64,000 nucleotides of DNA. It comes from Ruegeria sp. A3M17. GTDB lineage: Bacteria > Pseudomonadota > Alphaproteobacteria > Rhodobacterales > Rhodobacteraceae. Location: the NCBI RefSeq assembly GCF_003318255.1, contig NZ_QOCF01000028.1, positions 310,001 to 374,000 on the forward strand, given 5' to 3'. The notes under the pieces were generated by a model. The model did not search any database and was not told the origin of the DNA. It saw nothing but the letters and a program-made list of their open reading frames with translations. The position numbers were made by a program, and so were the translations under genes. Shown one piece after another: positions 33,640-43,853 of this stretch; position 1 is the stretch's first letter; each line of letters begins with the position of its first letter.

Positions 33640-33897
33640 TTACTTTCCCCATTCTTCCTGCGCCCGGTTGCGGGCCTCGGCGTCCAGCTGCTTGGAGCCT
33701 TTTGCATATCCGCTCGCCTCTGAGGCGCGCGCAAGTTTCATGTAGGCCAGGATGCCCATGGCGAGCCCGGCAAAAGCCAGAATTGCTGCAATTACCAACT
33801 GGCCTTCGGTCAAATCGTCCGAGGTGAGCGCGATGTAGCCAAAAGCCCAGAACCCGGCCCATGCGATCACGTTGATGATGGCGATCAGCTTGGTCAT
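33640..33897 (-). CDS. small membrane protein inside the importer operon
   Basis: 85 residues from ATG 33897; the ribosome binding site GAGAGGGTC is formed by the last codons of livH, so translation is coupled. Two hydrophobic helices (residues about 3-20 and 28-48) are followed by a charged, alanine-rich C-terminal tail. I do not recognise a family. Its place between livH and livM suggests an accessory part of the transporter. Confidence 0.75.
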   Translation of the reverse strand: MTKLIAIINVIAWAGFWAFGYIALTSDDLTEGQLVIAAILAFAGLAMGILAYMKLARASEASGYAKGSKQLDAEARNRAQEEWGK

Positions 33898-33901
33898 GTC
33901 G

Positions 33902-34888
33902 CTAGACCCTCTCGATGATCTTCTCACCGAACAGACCTTGCGGCCGGAACACGAGGAAGATCAGCGCCAGTACGTACGCAAACCAGTTTTCAGTCGCTCC
34001 GCCAACCAACGGGCCAATGGCGAACTCGAACAGTTTCTCACCGACACCGATGATCAAACCACCCACGATGGCACCGGGGATCGAGGTGAACCCGCCCAAC
34101 ATCAGCACCGGCAGCGCCTTGAGCGCGATCAGCGACAGTGAGAACTGCACGCCCGATTTGGTACCCCACATGATGCCTGCAACCAGTGCGACAAAACCCG
34201 CAACCGACCACACCATAATCCAGATGAAGTTCAGCGAGATGCCGACCGACAAAGCCGCCTGGTGGTCATCCGCCACCGCGCGCATCGCCCGGCCCTGCTT
34301 GGTATATTGGCTGAATGCAACCAGTGCGGTCACCAGAAGCGCGGCAATCACCGTCGCCACAAGGTCCAGATTGTCGATAAAGAAGCCGTAACCGAAGATG
34401 TTGAACGTGGTCTCGTCGATCCAAAGGTTGATACCCTGCGGCAGACCGACATCCAGTTTCTTGATTTCGGATCCCCACATCAGGTCCGCCACGCCCTCAA
34501 GGAAATAGGCCAGACCGATGGTCGCCATAAACAGGATGATCGGCTCTTGCCCGACCAGATGCCGCATTACAAACCGCTGCACCGCCCAGGCCAGCAGAAC
34601 CATCACTGCCATGGTCATCAGGATTGCGAGAAACGCAGGTATATTCCAGCCAAATTTGTGGGCATGCGTCCCGAAGGTCGCGTTGATCAGGTGGGCAAAC
34701 GGGACCTGCCCGTTCATGATCCCCACCAGCGTCATGGCGGCAAACAGGGCCATAACCCCTTGAGCATAATTGAAAATTCCGGACGCCTTGTAGATCAGAA
34801 CAAAGCCCAGCGCGACCAGAGCGTACAGCACGCCGGCCATAAGACCGTTGAGGAAAACCTCCATCGCGAAAATCAGCTGATCAGGCAT
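33902..34888 (-). CDS. livH: LivH-type ABC permease
   Basis: 328 residues, about eight helices. Family motifs include NGLMAGVLYALVALGFVLIYKASGIFNYAQG at the N-terminus, the EAA-like loop RAVADDHQAALSVGI and GGFTSIPGAIVGGLIIGV. It forms the channel with LivM. Confidence 0.93.
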   Translation of the reverse strand: MPDQLIFAMEVFLNGLMAGVLYALVALGFVLIYKASGIFNYAQGVMALFAAMTLVGIMNGQVPFAHLINATFGTHAHKFGWNIPAFLAILMTMAVMVLLAWAVQRFVMRHLVGQEPIILFMATIGLAYFLEGVADLMWGSEIKKLDVGLPQGINLWIDETTFNIFGYGFFIDNLDLVATVIAALLVTALVAFSQYTKQGRAMRAVADDHQAALSVGISLNFIWIMVWSVAGFVALVAGIMWGTKSGVQFSLSLIALKALPVLMLGGFTSIPGAIVGGLIIGVGEKLFEFAIGPLVGGATENWFAYVLALIFLVFRPQGLFGEKIIERV

Positions 34889-34917
34889 GTGCGCCTCCCC
34901 TCATGTCTGTCAGTTGC

Positions 34918-35736
34918 TCAGTCATGGCTCACCCCCAGATAGGCGTCGATGACATCCTGATTGCTGCGCACCTCATCCGGGGTGCCGTCGCCGATTTTTT
35001 TGCCATAATCCATCACAACCACCCGGTCGCTCAGGTCCATCACAACGCCCATGTCGTGTTCGATCAGCGCGATGGTGGTGCCGAACTCATCATTCACGTC
35101 GAGGATAAAGCGGCTCATGTCCTCTTTCTCTTCAACGTTCATGCCCGCCATCGGTTCATCCAGCAGCAACAACTTGGGCTCTGCGGCCAGCGCGCGGGCC
35201 AGCTCGACCCGCTTTTTCAACCCGTAAGGCAGGCGGGAAACCGGCGTCTTGCGGATGTGCTGAATCTCAAGAAAATCAATGATTTTCTCGACCGCCTCGC
35301 GGTTTTCAACCTCTTCCGCCTCAGCCTTGCCCTTCCACATGGCCTGCTGAAAGAGGTTGGTTTTCATATAGTTCAGCCGCCCGGTCATGACGTTGTCTAG
35401 AACGCTCATGCCTTCGAAAAGAGCAATGTTCTGGAACGTCCGGGCAATACCTTGCCGCGCAACTTCATAAGGGCGCATCTGCGGACGCTTTGCCCCATGG
35501 AACCAGACCTCGCCCTCCTGCGGGATATAGAACCCGGATATCACGTTCAGCATCGAGGATTTACCGGCCCCGTTCGGACCGATGATCGCGCGGATCTCGC
35601 CTTCACGAATGTCGAATGAGATATCCTTGATCGCCACCACACCGCCAAAACGCAGGGTGATGTTCTTCATTTCCATCACCACGCCGCCGATCTTGCGGCC
35701 ATCTTCGGTGACATATCCTTCGGAGCTATCCAGCAT
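34918..35736 (-). CDS. livG: LivG-type ABC transporter ATP-binding protein
   Basis: 272 residues. Walker A is GPNGAGKSS near residue 50; LPYGLKKRVELARALAAEPKLLLLDEPMAGM supplies signature and Walker B; the switch histidine is in LIEHDMGVVMDLSDRV. GIARTFQNIALFEGMSVLDNV is the usual LivG Q-loop region. Seventy-eight bases separate it from the upstream ligase. Confidence 0.93.
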   Translation of the reverse strand: MLDSSEGYVTEDGRKIGGVVMEMKNITLRFGGVVAIKDISFDIREGEIRAIIGPNGAGKSSMLNVISGFYIPQEGEVWFHGAKRPQMRPYEVARQGIARTFQNIALFEGMSVLDNVMTGRLNYMKTNLFQQAMWKGKAEAEEVENREAVEKIIDFLEIQHIRKTPVSRLPYGLKKRVELARALAAEPKLLLLDEPMAGMNVEEKEDMSRFILDVNDEFGTTIALIEHDMGVVMDLSDRVVVMDYGKKIGDGTPDEVRSNQDVIDAYLGVSHD

Positions 35737-35814
35737 CAGTCACTCCCTGACTTGCGGTAAAACGGGACGGCGGGCGGGGCGATGACCGCAGGTCGAGCGG
35801 CGCATGACCGGCCC

Positions 35815-37788
35815 TCATTCCGCCGCCACCTTGTGCTGAGCAACCGGCACGACCGGTGCATCGATAATCTCAAGCGTTGCGCTGATCGAACCCTTTCGCC
35901 CGTCCTCATAAGTCACTTCGGTCGTAGTCGAGACCTGCTTGGAACCGTCATAAAGCGCGTCGATGATGTCACTGAACTTGTCCTCGACAAATCCGCGACG
36001 CACCTTCCGCGTGCGGGTCATCTCACCGTCATCCGCATCCAGTTCCTTGTGCAGAACCACAAAGCGATGCACCTGACAGCCCGACAACATCTCATCAGCG
36101 GCAACAGACTTGTTCACCTCTTCGACATGGCTACAAATCGTCTCTAACACACGAGAATTCGCTGTCAGTTCCTGATAGGACGCATAGGCCACGTTGTTGC
36201 GTTCGGCCCAGTTCCCAACGGCCGTCAGGTCGATATTGATAAACGCGACGCAGCGGTCCTTGCCGTTTCCGAACAGAACGACCTCAAGAATGTCGGGATA
36301 GAACTTCAGCTTGTTCTCGACATATTTCGGAGCAAACATCGACCCGTCGGCCATTTTGCCCACGTCCTTGGCGCGGTCGATAATCCGCAGATGGCCCGAG
36401 CTTTCCTCGATGAACCCGGCATCCCCGGTTGCAACCCAACCCTCGGCATCTTTGGTCGAGGCCGTTGAATCCGGGTTATTGTAATACTCGACGAACACAC
36501 CGGGTGAGCGGTAGTGGATTTCGCCCTTGTCGTCGATCTTCAGTTCGACATCCGGGGCAGGCACACCAACGGTGTCGGCGCGCACCTCTCCATCGGGTTG
36601 AACCGTAATAAATACGGTCGCTTCGGTCTGACCATAAAGCTGTTTCAGGTTGATGCCCAAAGAGCGGTAGAAATCAAAAATCTCCGGCCCGATAGCCTCA
36701 CCCGCCGTATAGCCAACGCGAAAGCGGCCATAACCCAGCGTATCTTTGAGCGGCCCATAGACCAACATATTGCCCAGCGCGTATTTCACGCGGTCGCCAA
36801 AGCCCACAGGTTTACCGTCCAGCAACAGGCCACCCACTTTCTTGGCGTGTGCCATGAAGTAGTGGAACATCCGTTGCTTCAGTTTGCCAGCGTCCTCCAT
36901 CCGGATCATCACATTGGTCAGCTGAGTCTCAAAAACCCGCGGCGGAGCGAAGAAATAAGTCGGCCCGATTTCGCGCAGGTCCGTCATCATCGTGTCGGCG
37001 CTTTCGGGGCAGTTCACGCAGAAGCCGCACCAATAGGCCTGACCGATGGAAAAGATAAAATCGCCAACCCAGGCCATCGGCAGGTAAGACAGGATGTCTT
37101 CGTTCCGGTTCAAATGATCGAACTCGGCGGAGTTCTTGGCGCTTTCGATCACGTTGCGGTTCGACAGCACTACGCCCTTGGGTTTGCCCGTGGTGCCCGA
37201 CGTATACAGCATGACGCAGGTCCCGTCGTATTCGATATCGGCAATCCGACGGTCCAGTTCGGCATCAAAGCGCGCGTGCCCGGCGCTGCCTTCGGCCATC
37301 AGATCGTCCAGCGCGTTCATCTGGGAGTGATCGTATTTCCGCATCCCCCGTTTGTCGGTGTAGAGGATGTGTTTGACCTGTTGCAGGTTCTCCTGAATCT
37401 CGATGACCTTGTCGACCTGTTCCTGATCACCACAGACGACGTATTTCGCACCGCAATGATCCAGAACATAGGCCATCTCTTCGGCGACTGCGTCCTGATA
37501 CAGCGGAACCGGCACGGCACCCACCATCTGAGCCGCAACCATCGACCAGTAATGCGCCGGACGATTGCGCCCGATCACTGCGATGTGGTCGCCTTTTGCG
37601 ACGCCAAGTTCCAGAAAGCCCAGGGCAATCGAGCGGATTTCCCTGGCCGTTTCGGCCCAGGTCCAGCATTGCCAGATTCCGAATTCCTTTTCCCGGTAGG
37701 CCGGGGCGTCCCCGAACCGGGTCGCATTGCGGTGTAGCAGCGCCGGAAGAGAGTGCATCCCTTCAGCGCCCGACTGCGTCTGAGCCAA
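35815..37788 (-). CDS. AMP-forming long-chain-type acyl-CoA ligase
   Basis: 657 residues. TTG 37788 is chosen because AGGAG lies 7 bases upstream and the following sequence AQTQSGAEGMHSLPALLHRNA looks like a proper N-terminus; the frame to 37848 is arginine-rich and unlikely. The P-loop is MLYTSGTTGKPKGVVLSNRN, the adenylate motif YGQTEA and the hinge region IDRAKDVGKMADG, as in eukaryote-like long-chain acyl-CoA synthetases. As first gene of the Liv-type operon it probably activates the imported acid; the actual chain or ring structure is not deducible. Confidence 0.88.
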   Translation of the reverse strand: MAQTQSGAEGMHSLPALLHRNATRFGDAPAYREKEFGIWQCWTWAETAREIRSIALGFLELGVAKGDHIAVIGRNRPAHYWSMVAAQMVGAVPVPLYQDAVAEEMAYVLDHCGAKYVVCGDQEQVDKVIEIQENLQQVKHILYTDKRGMRKYDHSQMNALDDLMAEGSAGHARFDAELDRRIADIEYDGTCVMLYTSGTTGKPKGVVLSNRNVIESAKNSAEFDHLNRNEDILSYLPMAWVGDFIFSIGQAYWCGFCVNCPESADTMMTDLREIGPTYFFAPPRVFETQLTNVMIRMEDAGKLKQRMFHYFMAHAKKVGGLLLDGKPVGFGDRVKYALGNMLVYGPLKDTLGYGRFRVGYTAGEAIGPEIFDFYRSLGINLKQLYGQTEATVFITVQPDGEVRADTVGVPAPDVELKIDDKGEIHYRSPGVFVEYYNNPDSTASTKDAEGWVATGDAGFIEESSGHLRIIDRAKDVGKMADGSMFAPKYVENKLKFYPDILEVVLFGNGKDRCVAFINIDLTAVGNWAERNNVAYASYQELTANSRVLETICSHVEEVNKSVAADEMLSGCQVHRFVVLHKELDADDGEMTRTRKVRRGFVEDKFSDIIDALYDGSKQVSTTTEVTYEDGRKGSISATLEIIDAPVVPVAQHKVAAE

Positions 37789-37916
37789 TCTCTTTCTCCT
37801 CCCCATCCGACCCCTCCTCCGGGCCGGAAACGGCTGACCCGAGGACAACCCCGGACGCCAATGCCCCGATAAGGGACGCAGGAAAGATCAGCGTCAACTT
37901 TTTCCTGATGTTTTCT

Positions 37917-37932
37917 CAATTCTTACGAATTG
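37917..37932. promoter_or_regulatory. palindrome upstream of the importer operon
   Basis: CAATTC-TTAC-GAATTG is a perfect 6-bp inverted repeat with a 4-base spacer, about 130 bases before the ligase start. It is a candidate operator, for instance for a TetR- or MarR-type regulator. No regulator gene is adjacent. Confidence 0.4.
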
Positions 37933-38066
37933 TAACAGGCGTGGAGGGGGTGTTGCGGCTGTGCGAGATGCAAAAAGAAATGCATCTCACAGCTTTTGAC
38001 GCTCGGACATAAAAAGCGTGACTTCCTTCTTCTTGACTGGCGCAGAGGTACAGCTAAACGTTGAGT

Positions 38067-38300
38067 ATGAAATGGCTTTCTCTAATACTCGGAGTATCAT
38101 TCGTTTTTGCTGGTTGGGTTGTACTCCAAATCGCAAAGGGAGTGACGTTCACCTATGGTAGTTTTGAGCAATGGGACGAAACTTTCCTGCAACACTATCG
38201 AACTTGCTGTATGATGACCGATCTGCGCACAGCGGGACCAATCGTGGCACTGGGCGTTAGTTTAGTGCTCTTTTCGGCCTGGAAATTCATAAGACGTTAA
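38067..38300 (+). CDS. small membrane protein of unknown function
   Basis: 77 residues from ATG 38067 (TTG 38061 also possible). A signal-like or transmembrane helix (residues 3-22) and a second hydrophobic segment near the C-terminus flank a short loop with paired cysteines (RTCCMMTD). The family is unknown. It stands in an AT-richer gap between the importer operon and mutT. Confidence 0.5.
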   Translation: MKWLSLILGVSFVFAGWVVLQIAKGVTFTYGSFEQWDETFLQHYRTCCMMTDLRTAGPIVALGVSLVLFSAWKFIRR

Positions 38301-38383
38301 CCAAATTAACTGCGAGATATCGTGCCCACGGTGAACCTGTGTTTGTGGTGTAAATTGGATATCCCGACCACCAAATCTAAAGA

Positions 38384-38782
38384 CTACAACCAATCTCGCA
38401 AAATCGGGATCAACGGCACGTCAGCCGCCGGCATTGGATAATTGCGCAGGTCATTCGCCCGCACCCATTTCAACGCCTGCCCTTCCTTAGACTGCGGGAT
38501 ACCCGCCCACTTGCGGCAGGCAAACAGCGGCATCAGCAGATGGAAGTCATCATAGTTGTGGCTGGCAAAGGTCAGCGGGGCGAGGCATGAGGCCCAGGTG
38601 TCGATGCCCAGTTCTTCGTGCAATTCGCGGATCAGGGCGGCCTCGGGGGTTTCGCCGGGTTCGATCTTGCCGCCAGGGAATTCCCACAGACCCGCCATGG
38701 ATTTACCCTCTGGGCGCTGCGCCAGCAGCACCCGGCCCTCGATATCGATCAGGGCGACAGCAGACACCAGTAAGGTCTTCAC
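38384..38782 (-). CDS. mutT: MutT-type (d)NTP pyrophosphatase
   Basis: 132 residues from GTG 38782, overlapping the argJ stop by 4 bases. The Nudix box is intact: GGKIEPGETPEAALIRELHEELGI (Gx5Ex7REUxEExGU). Length and the GLWEFPGGK motif match MutT, which hydrolyses 8-oxo-dGTP to protect replication. Last gene of the ppiC-argJ-mutT operon. Confidence 0.92.
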   Translation of the reverse strand: MKTLLVSAVALIDIEGRVLLAQRPEGKSMAGLWEFPGGKIEPGETPEAALIRELHEELGIDTWASCLAPLTFASHNYDDFHLLMPLFACRKWAGIPQSKEGQALKWVRANDLRNYPMPAADVPLIPILRDWL

Positions 38783-40005
38783 GAGCGATAATCCGCGTTG
38801 ATCTCGATATAGCCGTGGGTCAGGTCGCAGGTCCAAACGGTGGACTTTCCCTCACCCAGCCCAAGATCGACCGCAATCACCAGATCCTGACCTTTCATAT
38901 AGGCTGCGGCGTCATCCTCACGGTAATTCGGGCTGACCCAGCCCTTTTCGGCAACCAGAATATCACCGAAGGAAATGCTCAGCAGGTCGCGGTCAGCGGC
39001 GGCACCGGATTTACCGATAGCCATGACGATCCGGCCCCAGTTCGGGTCTTCACCAGCAATGGCCGTTTTCACCAGCGGTGAGTTGGCAATCGCCAGCCCA
39101 TGCACCTTGGCGTCCGCGTCCGAGGCGGCACCGGTCACACGAATTTCCACAAATTTCGTAGCACCTTCGCCGTCACGCACAACCTGTTGCGCCAAGTCAA
39201 GCATCAAGCCCTCCAACGCCTCGGCAAACGCCGCGTTGCCGGTTGCGTCCACGCCTGAGGCCCCGGTTGCGCAGAGCAACAAGCTGTCCGAGGTAGATGT
39301 GTCGCTGTCGACGGTGATGCAGTTAAACGTCCTGTCGGTCTGCGCGCCCAGCATCGCCTGCAGCGCGGACTGTTCGACCTGTGCATCGGTAAAGATGTAG
39401 ACCAGCATCGTCGCCATATCCGGCGCGATCATGCCTGACCCCTTGGCAATCCCAGCAATAGAGACTGTTTTTCCGTCAATCTCGACCTGCACACTGGACC
39501 CTTTTGGAAAGGTATCCGTGGTCAAGATCGCCCGCGCCGCATCCTCGATCGCGTGTCGGCTGAGGCCCATCTTCAACGCCTCAAGCTGTGCCATGATGCG
39601 GTCATGGGGCAGCGGCTCACCAATCACGCCAGTGGATGAGGTGAAGACGCGTTCGACAGGAACGCCGGTCGCTGTGGACACAGCCTGTGTGACCTCGGCC
39701 ACCGAGGTCTGGCCATAGTGACCGGTAAAGGCATTGGCATTGCCCGAGTTCACCAAAATCGCCGCAGGCCCATCGCTGGACCCGCCGATCTTGTCCTGAC
39801 AGTCCAGCACGGGGGCTGCGCGTGTGGCCGATCGGGTGAACACCCCAGCCACAGATGTGCCCGGATCCAGAACCGCCAACATCACGTCGGTACGGCCCTG
39901 ATAACGCACGCCAGCCTCGACGGTGGCAAAACGCACACCGTCAATCGCAGGCAATTCGGGAAAACCCGCTGGCGCGAGCGGCGAAACCTTGGTGATCGTG
40001 GCCAC
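38779..40005 (-). CDS. argJ: glutamate N-acetyltransferase / ornithine acetyltransferase
   Basis: 408 residues, GTG start 5 bases after ppiC with AGGAG inside the ppiC end. ArgJ transfers acetyl groups in the cyclic arginine pathway. The self-cleavage site is in KGSGMIAPDMATML, where Thr of MATM becomes the nucleophile of the beta chain. The ILVNSGNANAFTG and SSTGVIGEPLP motifs complete the active site. Confidence 0.97.
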   Translation of the reverse strand: MATITKVSPLAPAGFPELPAIDGVRFATVEAGVRYQGRTDVMLAVLDPGTSVAGVFTRSATRAAPVLDCQDKIGGSSDGPAAILVNSGNANAFTGHYGQTSVAEVTQAVSTATGVPVERVFTSSTGVIGEPLPHDRIMAQLEALKMGLSRHAIEDAARAILTTDTFPKGSSVQVEIDGKTVSIAGIAKGSGMIAPDMATMLVYIFTDAQVEQSALQAMLGAQTDRTFNCITVDSDTSTSDSLLLCATGASGVDATGNAAFAEALEGLMLDLAQQVVRDGEGATKFVEIRVTGAASDADAKVHGLAIANSPLVKTAIAGEDPNWGRIVMAIGKSGAAADRDLLSISFGDILVAEKGWVSPNYREDDAAAYMKGQDLVIAVDLGLGEGKSTVWTCDLTHGYIEINADYRS

Positions 40006-40010
40006 AGGGG

Positions 40011-40859
40011 TTACTCCTGAATCAGGTCGATCTGACGGATGACTTCCGGGCCAACACCGTCCAAAGCAGGGCGTTCGATCTGCGAACGCTGCGTCAACTC
40101 GTCGATCTTGGCTTGAATCGCGTCCTGCTGAAGGGTCTGGGTCAGCTGTTCACGTACGGCATCAAGCCCCGGCGCTTCGGATTTTCGCATGTCGTTGAGA
40201 ATGATAAGGTGCCAGCCGAACTGTGTTTGCACCGGATCCGAGATCTGGCCCTTTTCCAACGCAACAACGGCGTTTTCGAATTCCGGCACCATCTGGCCCT
40301 TGCCAAACCATCCCAATGACCCGCCATTCGGACCCGAAGGGCCGGTCGACTTTTCCTTGGCCATCTCGGCAAAATCGCCGCCGTCATCCAGCAGAGTTTT
40401 GATTTCCTTGGCTTCTTCTTCGGTTGCTACAAGAATATGACTGGCGTCGAACTCATCTTCGCCTTCGAAGTTGCCGAATTCCGCATCATAGGCCGCCTGA
40501 ATTGACTCTTCGCTCACGACGTCGCCCAGCAACGCATTTACTGTCTGCACCGCCCGCATGGACCGGCCTTCGTTTTCCAGCCCCAACTGGTTCAGCCGGT
40601 TCAGATCGTCCTGCTGCTGCGCCAACAATTGCTGCTGGATCAATTGCTCAATGACGAATTCGTACAGAACGTCATCTTCAATCTCGGCGTAATTCGGCGG
40701 CAGGGCTGCAACGGATGCGATAACGTGACCCAATGTGATTTCATCCCCGTTCACATTGGCGACAACCGTATCAGCGTCCGGCTTGGTTTCCGCGGCAAGA
40801 GGCATCGCCATCACGGCAGCCAGAGCCAGCGATGGCAAAAAAGTGAGGCCTTTGGGCAT
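40011..40859 (-). CDS. periplasmic parvulin-type peptidyl-prolyl isomerase
   Basis: 282 residues with a signal peptide (MPKGLTFLPSLALAAVMAMPLAAE). An N-terminal helical SurA-like part is followed by a rotamase domain (residues about 135-235, ASHILVATEEEAKEIKTLLDDGGDFAEMA ... GGSLGWFGKGQMVPEFE). It helps fold exported proteins. It is divergent from secA and cotranscribed with argJ and mutT, an arrangement I believe is common in roseobacters. Confidence 0.92.
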   Translation of the reverse strand: MPKGLTFLPSLALAAVMAMPLAAETKPDADTVVANVNGDEITLGHVIASVAALPPNYAEIEDDVLYEFVIEQLIQQQLLAQQQDDLNRLNQLGLENEGRSMRAVQTVNALLGDVVSEESIQAAYDAEFGNFEGEDEFDASHILVATEEEAKEIKTLLDDGGDFAEMAKEKSTGPSGPNGGSLGWFGKGQMVPEFENAVVALEKGQISDPVQTQFGWHLIILNDMRKSEAPGLDAVREQLTQTLQQDAIQAKIDELTQRSQIERPALDGVGPEVIRQIDLIQE

Positions 40860-41035
40860 GGAATCATCCTATTTCTTTGCCGCGACGGGGCGTGGCGTTG
40901 ACACTCTGGGACCTGCCGCTTACATCGCTTTGAAGCCTTGGACAGGGCCGCCTTTCATCCCCCGTATCTATGGGTTGCAAGCAAGGTGGGCAAGCCTGTC
41001 GCAACCAAGACAAGAACAGATCCGCTGGAGTGAAC

Positions 41036-43753
41036 ATGCTGGGACTCGGAACGCTCGCCAAAAAGGTGTTCGGAACACCGAACGACCGCAAGATCAAGGC
41101 GACCCGCCCGCTGGTCGAAAAGATCAATGCGCTGGAACCTGAGTTCGAAAAGCTGTCCGATGAGGGCCTGATCGAAAAGACCGCCGAACTGCGCAAACGC
41201 GCGCTGGAAGGTGAGGCGCTGGACGACTTGCTGCCAGAAGCTTTTGCCAACGTTCGCGAAGCTGCCAGACGCGCGCTGGGTCTGCGCGCCTTTGACGTGC
41301 AGCTGATGGGCGGCGCGTTCCTGCATCAAGGCAACATCTCGGAAATGAAAACGGGTGAGGGCAAGACGCTGGTTGCCACTTTCCCCGCCTACCTGAACGC
41401 GCTGACCGGCAAGGGCGTGCACGTGGTAACGGTAAACGAATACCTGGCCAAGCGTGACGCCGAATGGATGGGCAAGGTATTTGGTGCCCTTGGCATGACC
41501 ACCGGCGTGATCTGGTCGGGTCAGCCGGACGCCGAGAAAAAAGCCGCCTACGCCTGTGACGTCACCTATGCCACCAACAACGAGCTGGGCTTTGACTATC
41601 TGCGCGACAACATGAAGGCGGAGCTGGATCAGATTTACCAAAAGTACCACAATTTCGCGATTGTGGACGAGGTCGACTCGATCCTGATTGACGAGGCGCG
41701 GACGCCATTGATCATCTCGGGCCCGTCCGAGGACCGCTCGGATCTGTACACCGCCATCGACGCCCTGATCCCGTCGTTGAGCGATGATCACTTTACGCTG
41801 GACGAAAAGTCCCGGAGCGTGACCTTCACCGATGAGGGCAACGAGTTCCTGGAACAACAGCTGAACGCCAACGGTCTGATCCCGGAAGGCCATTCGCTGT
41901 ATGACCCGGAAAGCACCACAGTTGTGCACCACGTCAACCAGGGTCTGCGCGCGCACAAGCTGTTTACGCGTGACAAGGACTACATCGTCCGTGACGGCAA
42001 CGTCATTCTGATCGACGAATTCACTGGCCGGATGATGCCCGGGCGTCGCCTGTCCGAAGGCCTGCATCAGGCCATCGAAGCCAAGGAAGGCGTCCAGATT
42101 CAGCCTGAAAACGTGACGCTGGCCAGTGTGACTTTCCAGAACTACTTCCGCCTGTATGACAAGCTGGGCGGCATGACCGGCACCGCTCTGACCGAGGCCG
42201 AAGAATTCGCCGAAATCTACGGTCTGGGCGTGGTCGAGGTTCCGACCAACAGGCCGATTGCCCGTCTTGACGAAGACGATCAGGTTTATCGCACTGCCGG
42301 TGAGAAATACGGCGCGATGATCAACGAGACCAAAGAAGCGCAGGAAAAGGGTCAGCCAGTTCTTTTGGGCACCACCTCGATCGAGAAATCCGAACTGCTA
42401 AGCCAGCTGCTGCAAAAGGAAGGCATCGAACATAACGTTCTGAACGCCCGCCAGCACGAGCAAGAGGCACAGATCGTGGCCGATGCTGGCCGGTATGGCG
42501 CGGTGACCATTGCCACCAACATGGCTGGCCGCGGCACCGACATTCAGCTGGGCGGCAATGTCGAGATGAAGGTGCTGCAGGCCCTGGCCGAAAACCCCGA
42601 GGCCGATCCTGCCGAGCTGCGCGCTGCGGAAGAAGCGCGCCATACCGAGGAAAAGGAAAAGGTGCTGGCGGCCGGTGGCCTTTACGTCATGGCATCCGAA
42701 CGTCACGAAAGCCGTCGGATCGACAACCAGCTGCGCGGTCGTTCAGGCCGTCAGGGTGACCCTGGCCGTACCGTGTTCTACCTGAGCCTCGAAGACGACC
42801 TGATGCGCATCTTTGGCTCGGAACGGCTCGACAAGGTTCTGACTACGCTGGGCATGAAAGAAGGTGAGGCAATTGTTCATCCTTGGGTGAACAAGTCGCT
42901 GGAGCGTGCGCAGTCCAAGGTCGAAGGTCGCAACTTTGACATGCGTAAGAACGTTCTGAAATTTGACGACGTGATGAATGACCAGCGTAAAGTGGTGTTC
43001 AGCCAAAGGCGCGAGATCATGTCGACCGATGACCTGTCCGAGATCGTCTCGGACATGCGCGAACAGGTGATTGACGATCTGATCGACGAATACATGCCGC
43101 CAAAAACCTATGCCGATCAGTGGGACACGGACGGTCTGCATGACGCGATCAAGGAAAAGCTGACCATTGACGCGCCCGTACAAGACTGGGCCGCCGAGGA
43201 AGGCGTCGATGACGAACAGGTGCGTGAACGTCTGGTCAATGCCGCAGACGAGATGATGGCGCAGAAAGCCGCAGCCTTTGGTCCCGAGAATATGCGCAAC
43301 ATCGAAAAGCAGGTTCTGCTGCAGACCATCGACGGCAAATGGCGCGAGCATCTGCTTACGCTGGAACATCTGCGCTCGGTCGTTGGATTCCGCGGCTACG
43401 CCCAGCGCGACCCGCTGAATGAATACAAGAACGAGAGCTTCCAACTGTTTGAATCCATGCTCGACAGTCTGCGCGAAACCGTGACTCAGCAATTGTCGCG
43501 CGTCCGTCCGCTGACCGAAGAGGAACAGCGCGAAATGCTGGCCCAGATGCAGGCACAGCAAGCACAGGCACAACAGGCGGTGGATCAAGCCACCGACAAG
43601 GCCGAAGCACTGGCCGAAGCCCAGGCATCGGGCGATTCACGCCCCGGCTTTGTCGAAGACGATCCTTCAACTTGGGGGAACCCGTCGCGCAACGATCTCT
43701 GCCCGTGTGGATCGGGCAAGAAATTCAAACATTGCCACGGCCGGCTGACCTGA
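41036..43753 (+). CDS. secA: preprotein translocase ATPase SecA
   Basis: 905 residues. ATG 41036 has TGGAG upstream and gives the standard [13 protein letters not shown] start. The Walker A region [16 protein letters not shown] is near residue 104, [13 protein letters not shown] follows, and the second motor domain contains [10 protein letters not shown]. The C-terminal zinc-binding tail [14 protein letters not shown], used for SecB and lipid binding, is complete. Confidence 0.98.
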   Translation: MLGLGTLAKKVFGTPNDRKIKATRPLVEKINALEPEFEKLSDEGLIEKTAELRKRALEGEALDDLLPEAFANVREAARRALGLRAFDVQLMGGAFLHQGNISEMKTGEGKTLVATFPAYLNALTGKGVHVVTVNEYLAKRDAEWMGKVFGALGMTTGVIWSGQPDAEKKAAYACDVTYATNNELGFDYLRDNMKAELDQIYQKYHNFAIVDEVDSILIDEARTPLIISGPSEDRSDLYTAIDALIPSLSDDHFTLDEKSRSVTFTDEGNEFLEQQLNANGLIPEGHSLYDPESTTVVHHVNQGLRAHKLFTRDKDYIVRDGNVILIDEFTGRMMPGRRLSEGLHQAIEAKEGVQIQPENVTLASVTFQNYFRLYDKLGGMTGTALTEAEEFAEIYGLGVVEVPTNRPIARLDEDDQVYRTAGEKYGAMINETKEAQEKGQPVLLGTTSIEKSELLSQLLQKEGIEHNVLNARQHEQEAQIVADAGRYGAVTIATNMAGRGTDIQLGGNVEMKVLQALAENPEADPAELRAAEEARHTEEKEKVLAAGGLYVMASERHESRRIDNQLRGRSGRQGDPGRTVFYLSLEDDLMRIFGSERLDKVLTTLGMKEGEAIVHPWVNKSLERAQSKVEGRNFDMRKNVLKFDDVMNDQRKVVFSQRREIMSTDDLSEIVSDMREQVIDDLIDEYMPPKTYADQWDTDGLHDAIKEKLTIDAPVQDWAAEEGVDDEQVRERLVNAADEMMAQKAAAFGPENMRNIEKQVLLQTIDGKWREHLLTLEHLRSVVGFRGYAQRDPLNEYKNESFQLFESMLDSLRETVTQQLSRVRPLTEEEQREMLAQMQAQQAQAQQAVDQATDKAEALAEAQASGDSRPGFVEDDPSTWGNPSRNDLCPCGSGKKFKHCHGRLT

Positions 43754-43786
43754 CGTCACCTTGATCAGAACACATTGAGTCCGTTT

Positions 43787-43807
43787 CACGGCCACATATT
43801 GGCCGTG
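43787..43807 (+). terminator. stem-loop after secA
   Basis: Perfect 8-bp stem CACGGCCA / TGGCCGTG (43787-43794 with 43800-43807), 34 bases after the secA stop. The following sequence has few T, so it is a weak intrinsic terminator at best. Confidence 0.5.
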
Positions 43808-43853
43808 ATTCAACTTCAGGATGCGACTCGCTCCTTCAACTGGGGAGGGTGTT

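Noticed and set aside
36514-37737. 407-codon plus-strand frame opposite the acyl-CoA ligase
   Set aside because: It mirrors a conserved coding sequence and has no protein-like motifs.
40955-42067. 370-codon minus-strand frame opposite secA
   Set aside because: Antisense shadow of secA; His/Gln/Val-rich composition is typical of the complement of GC-rich genes.
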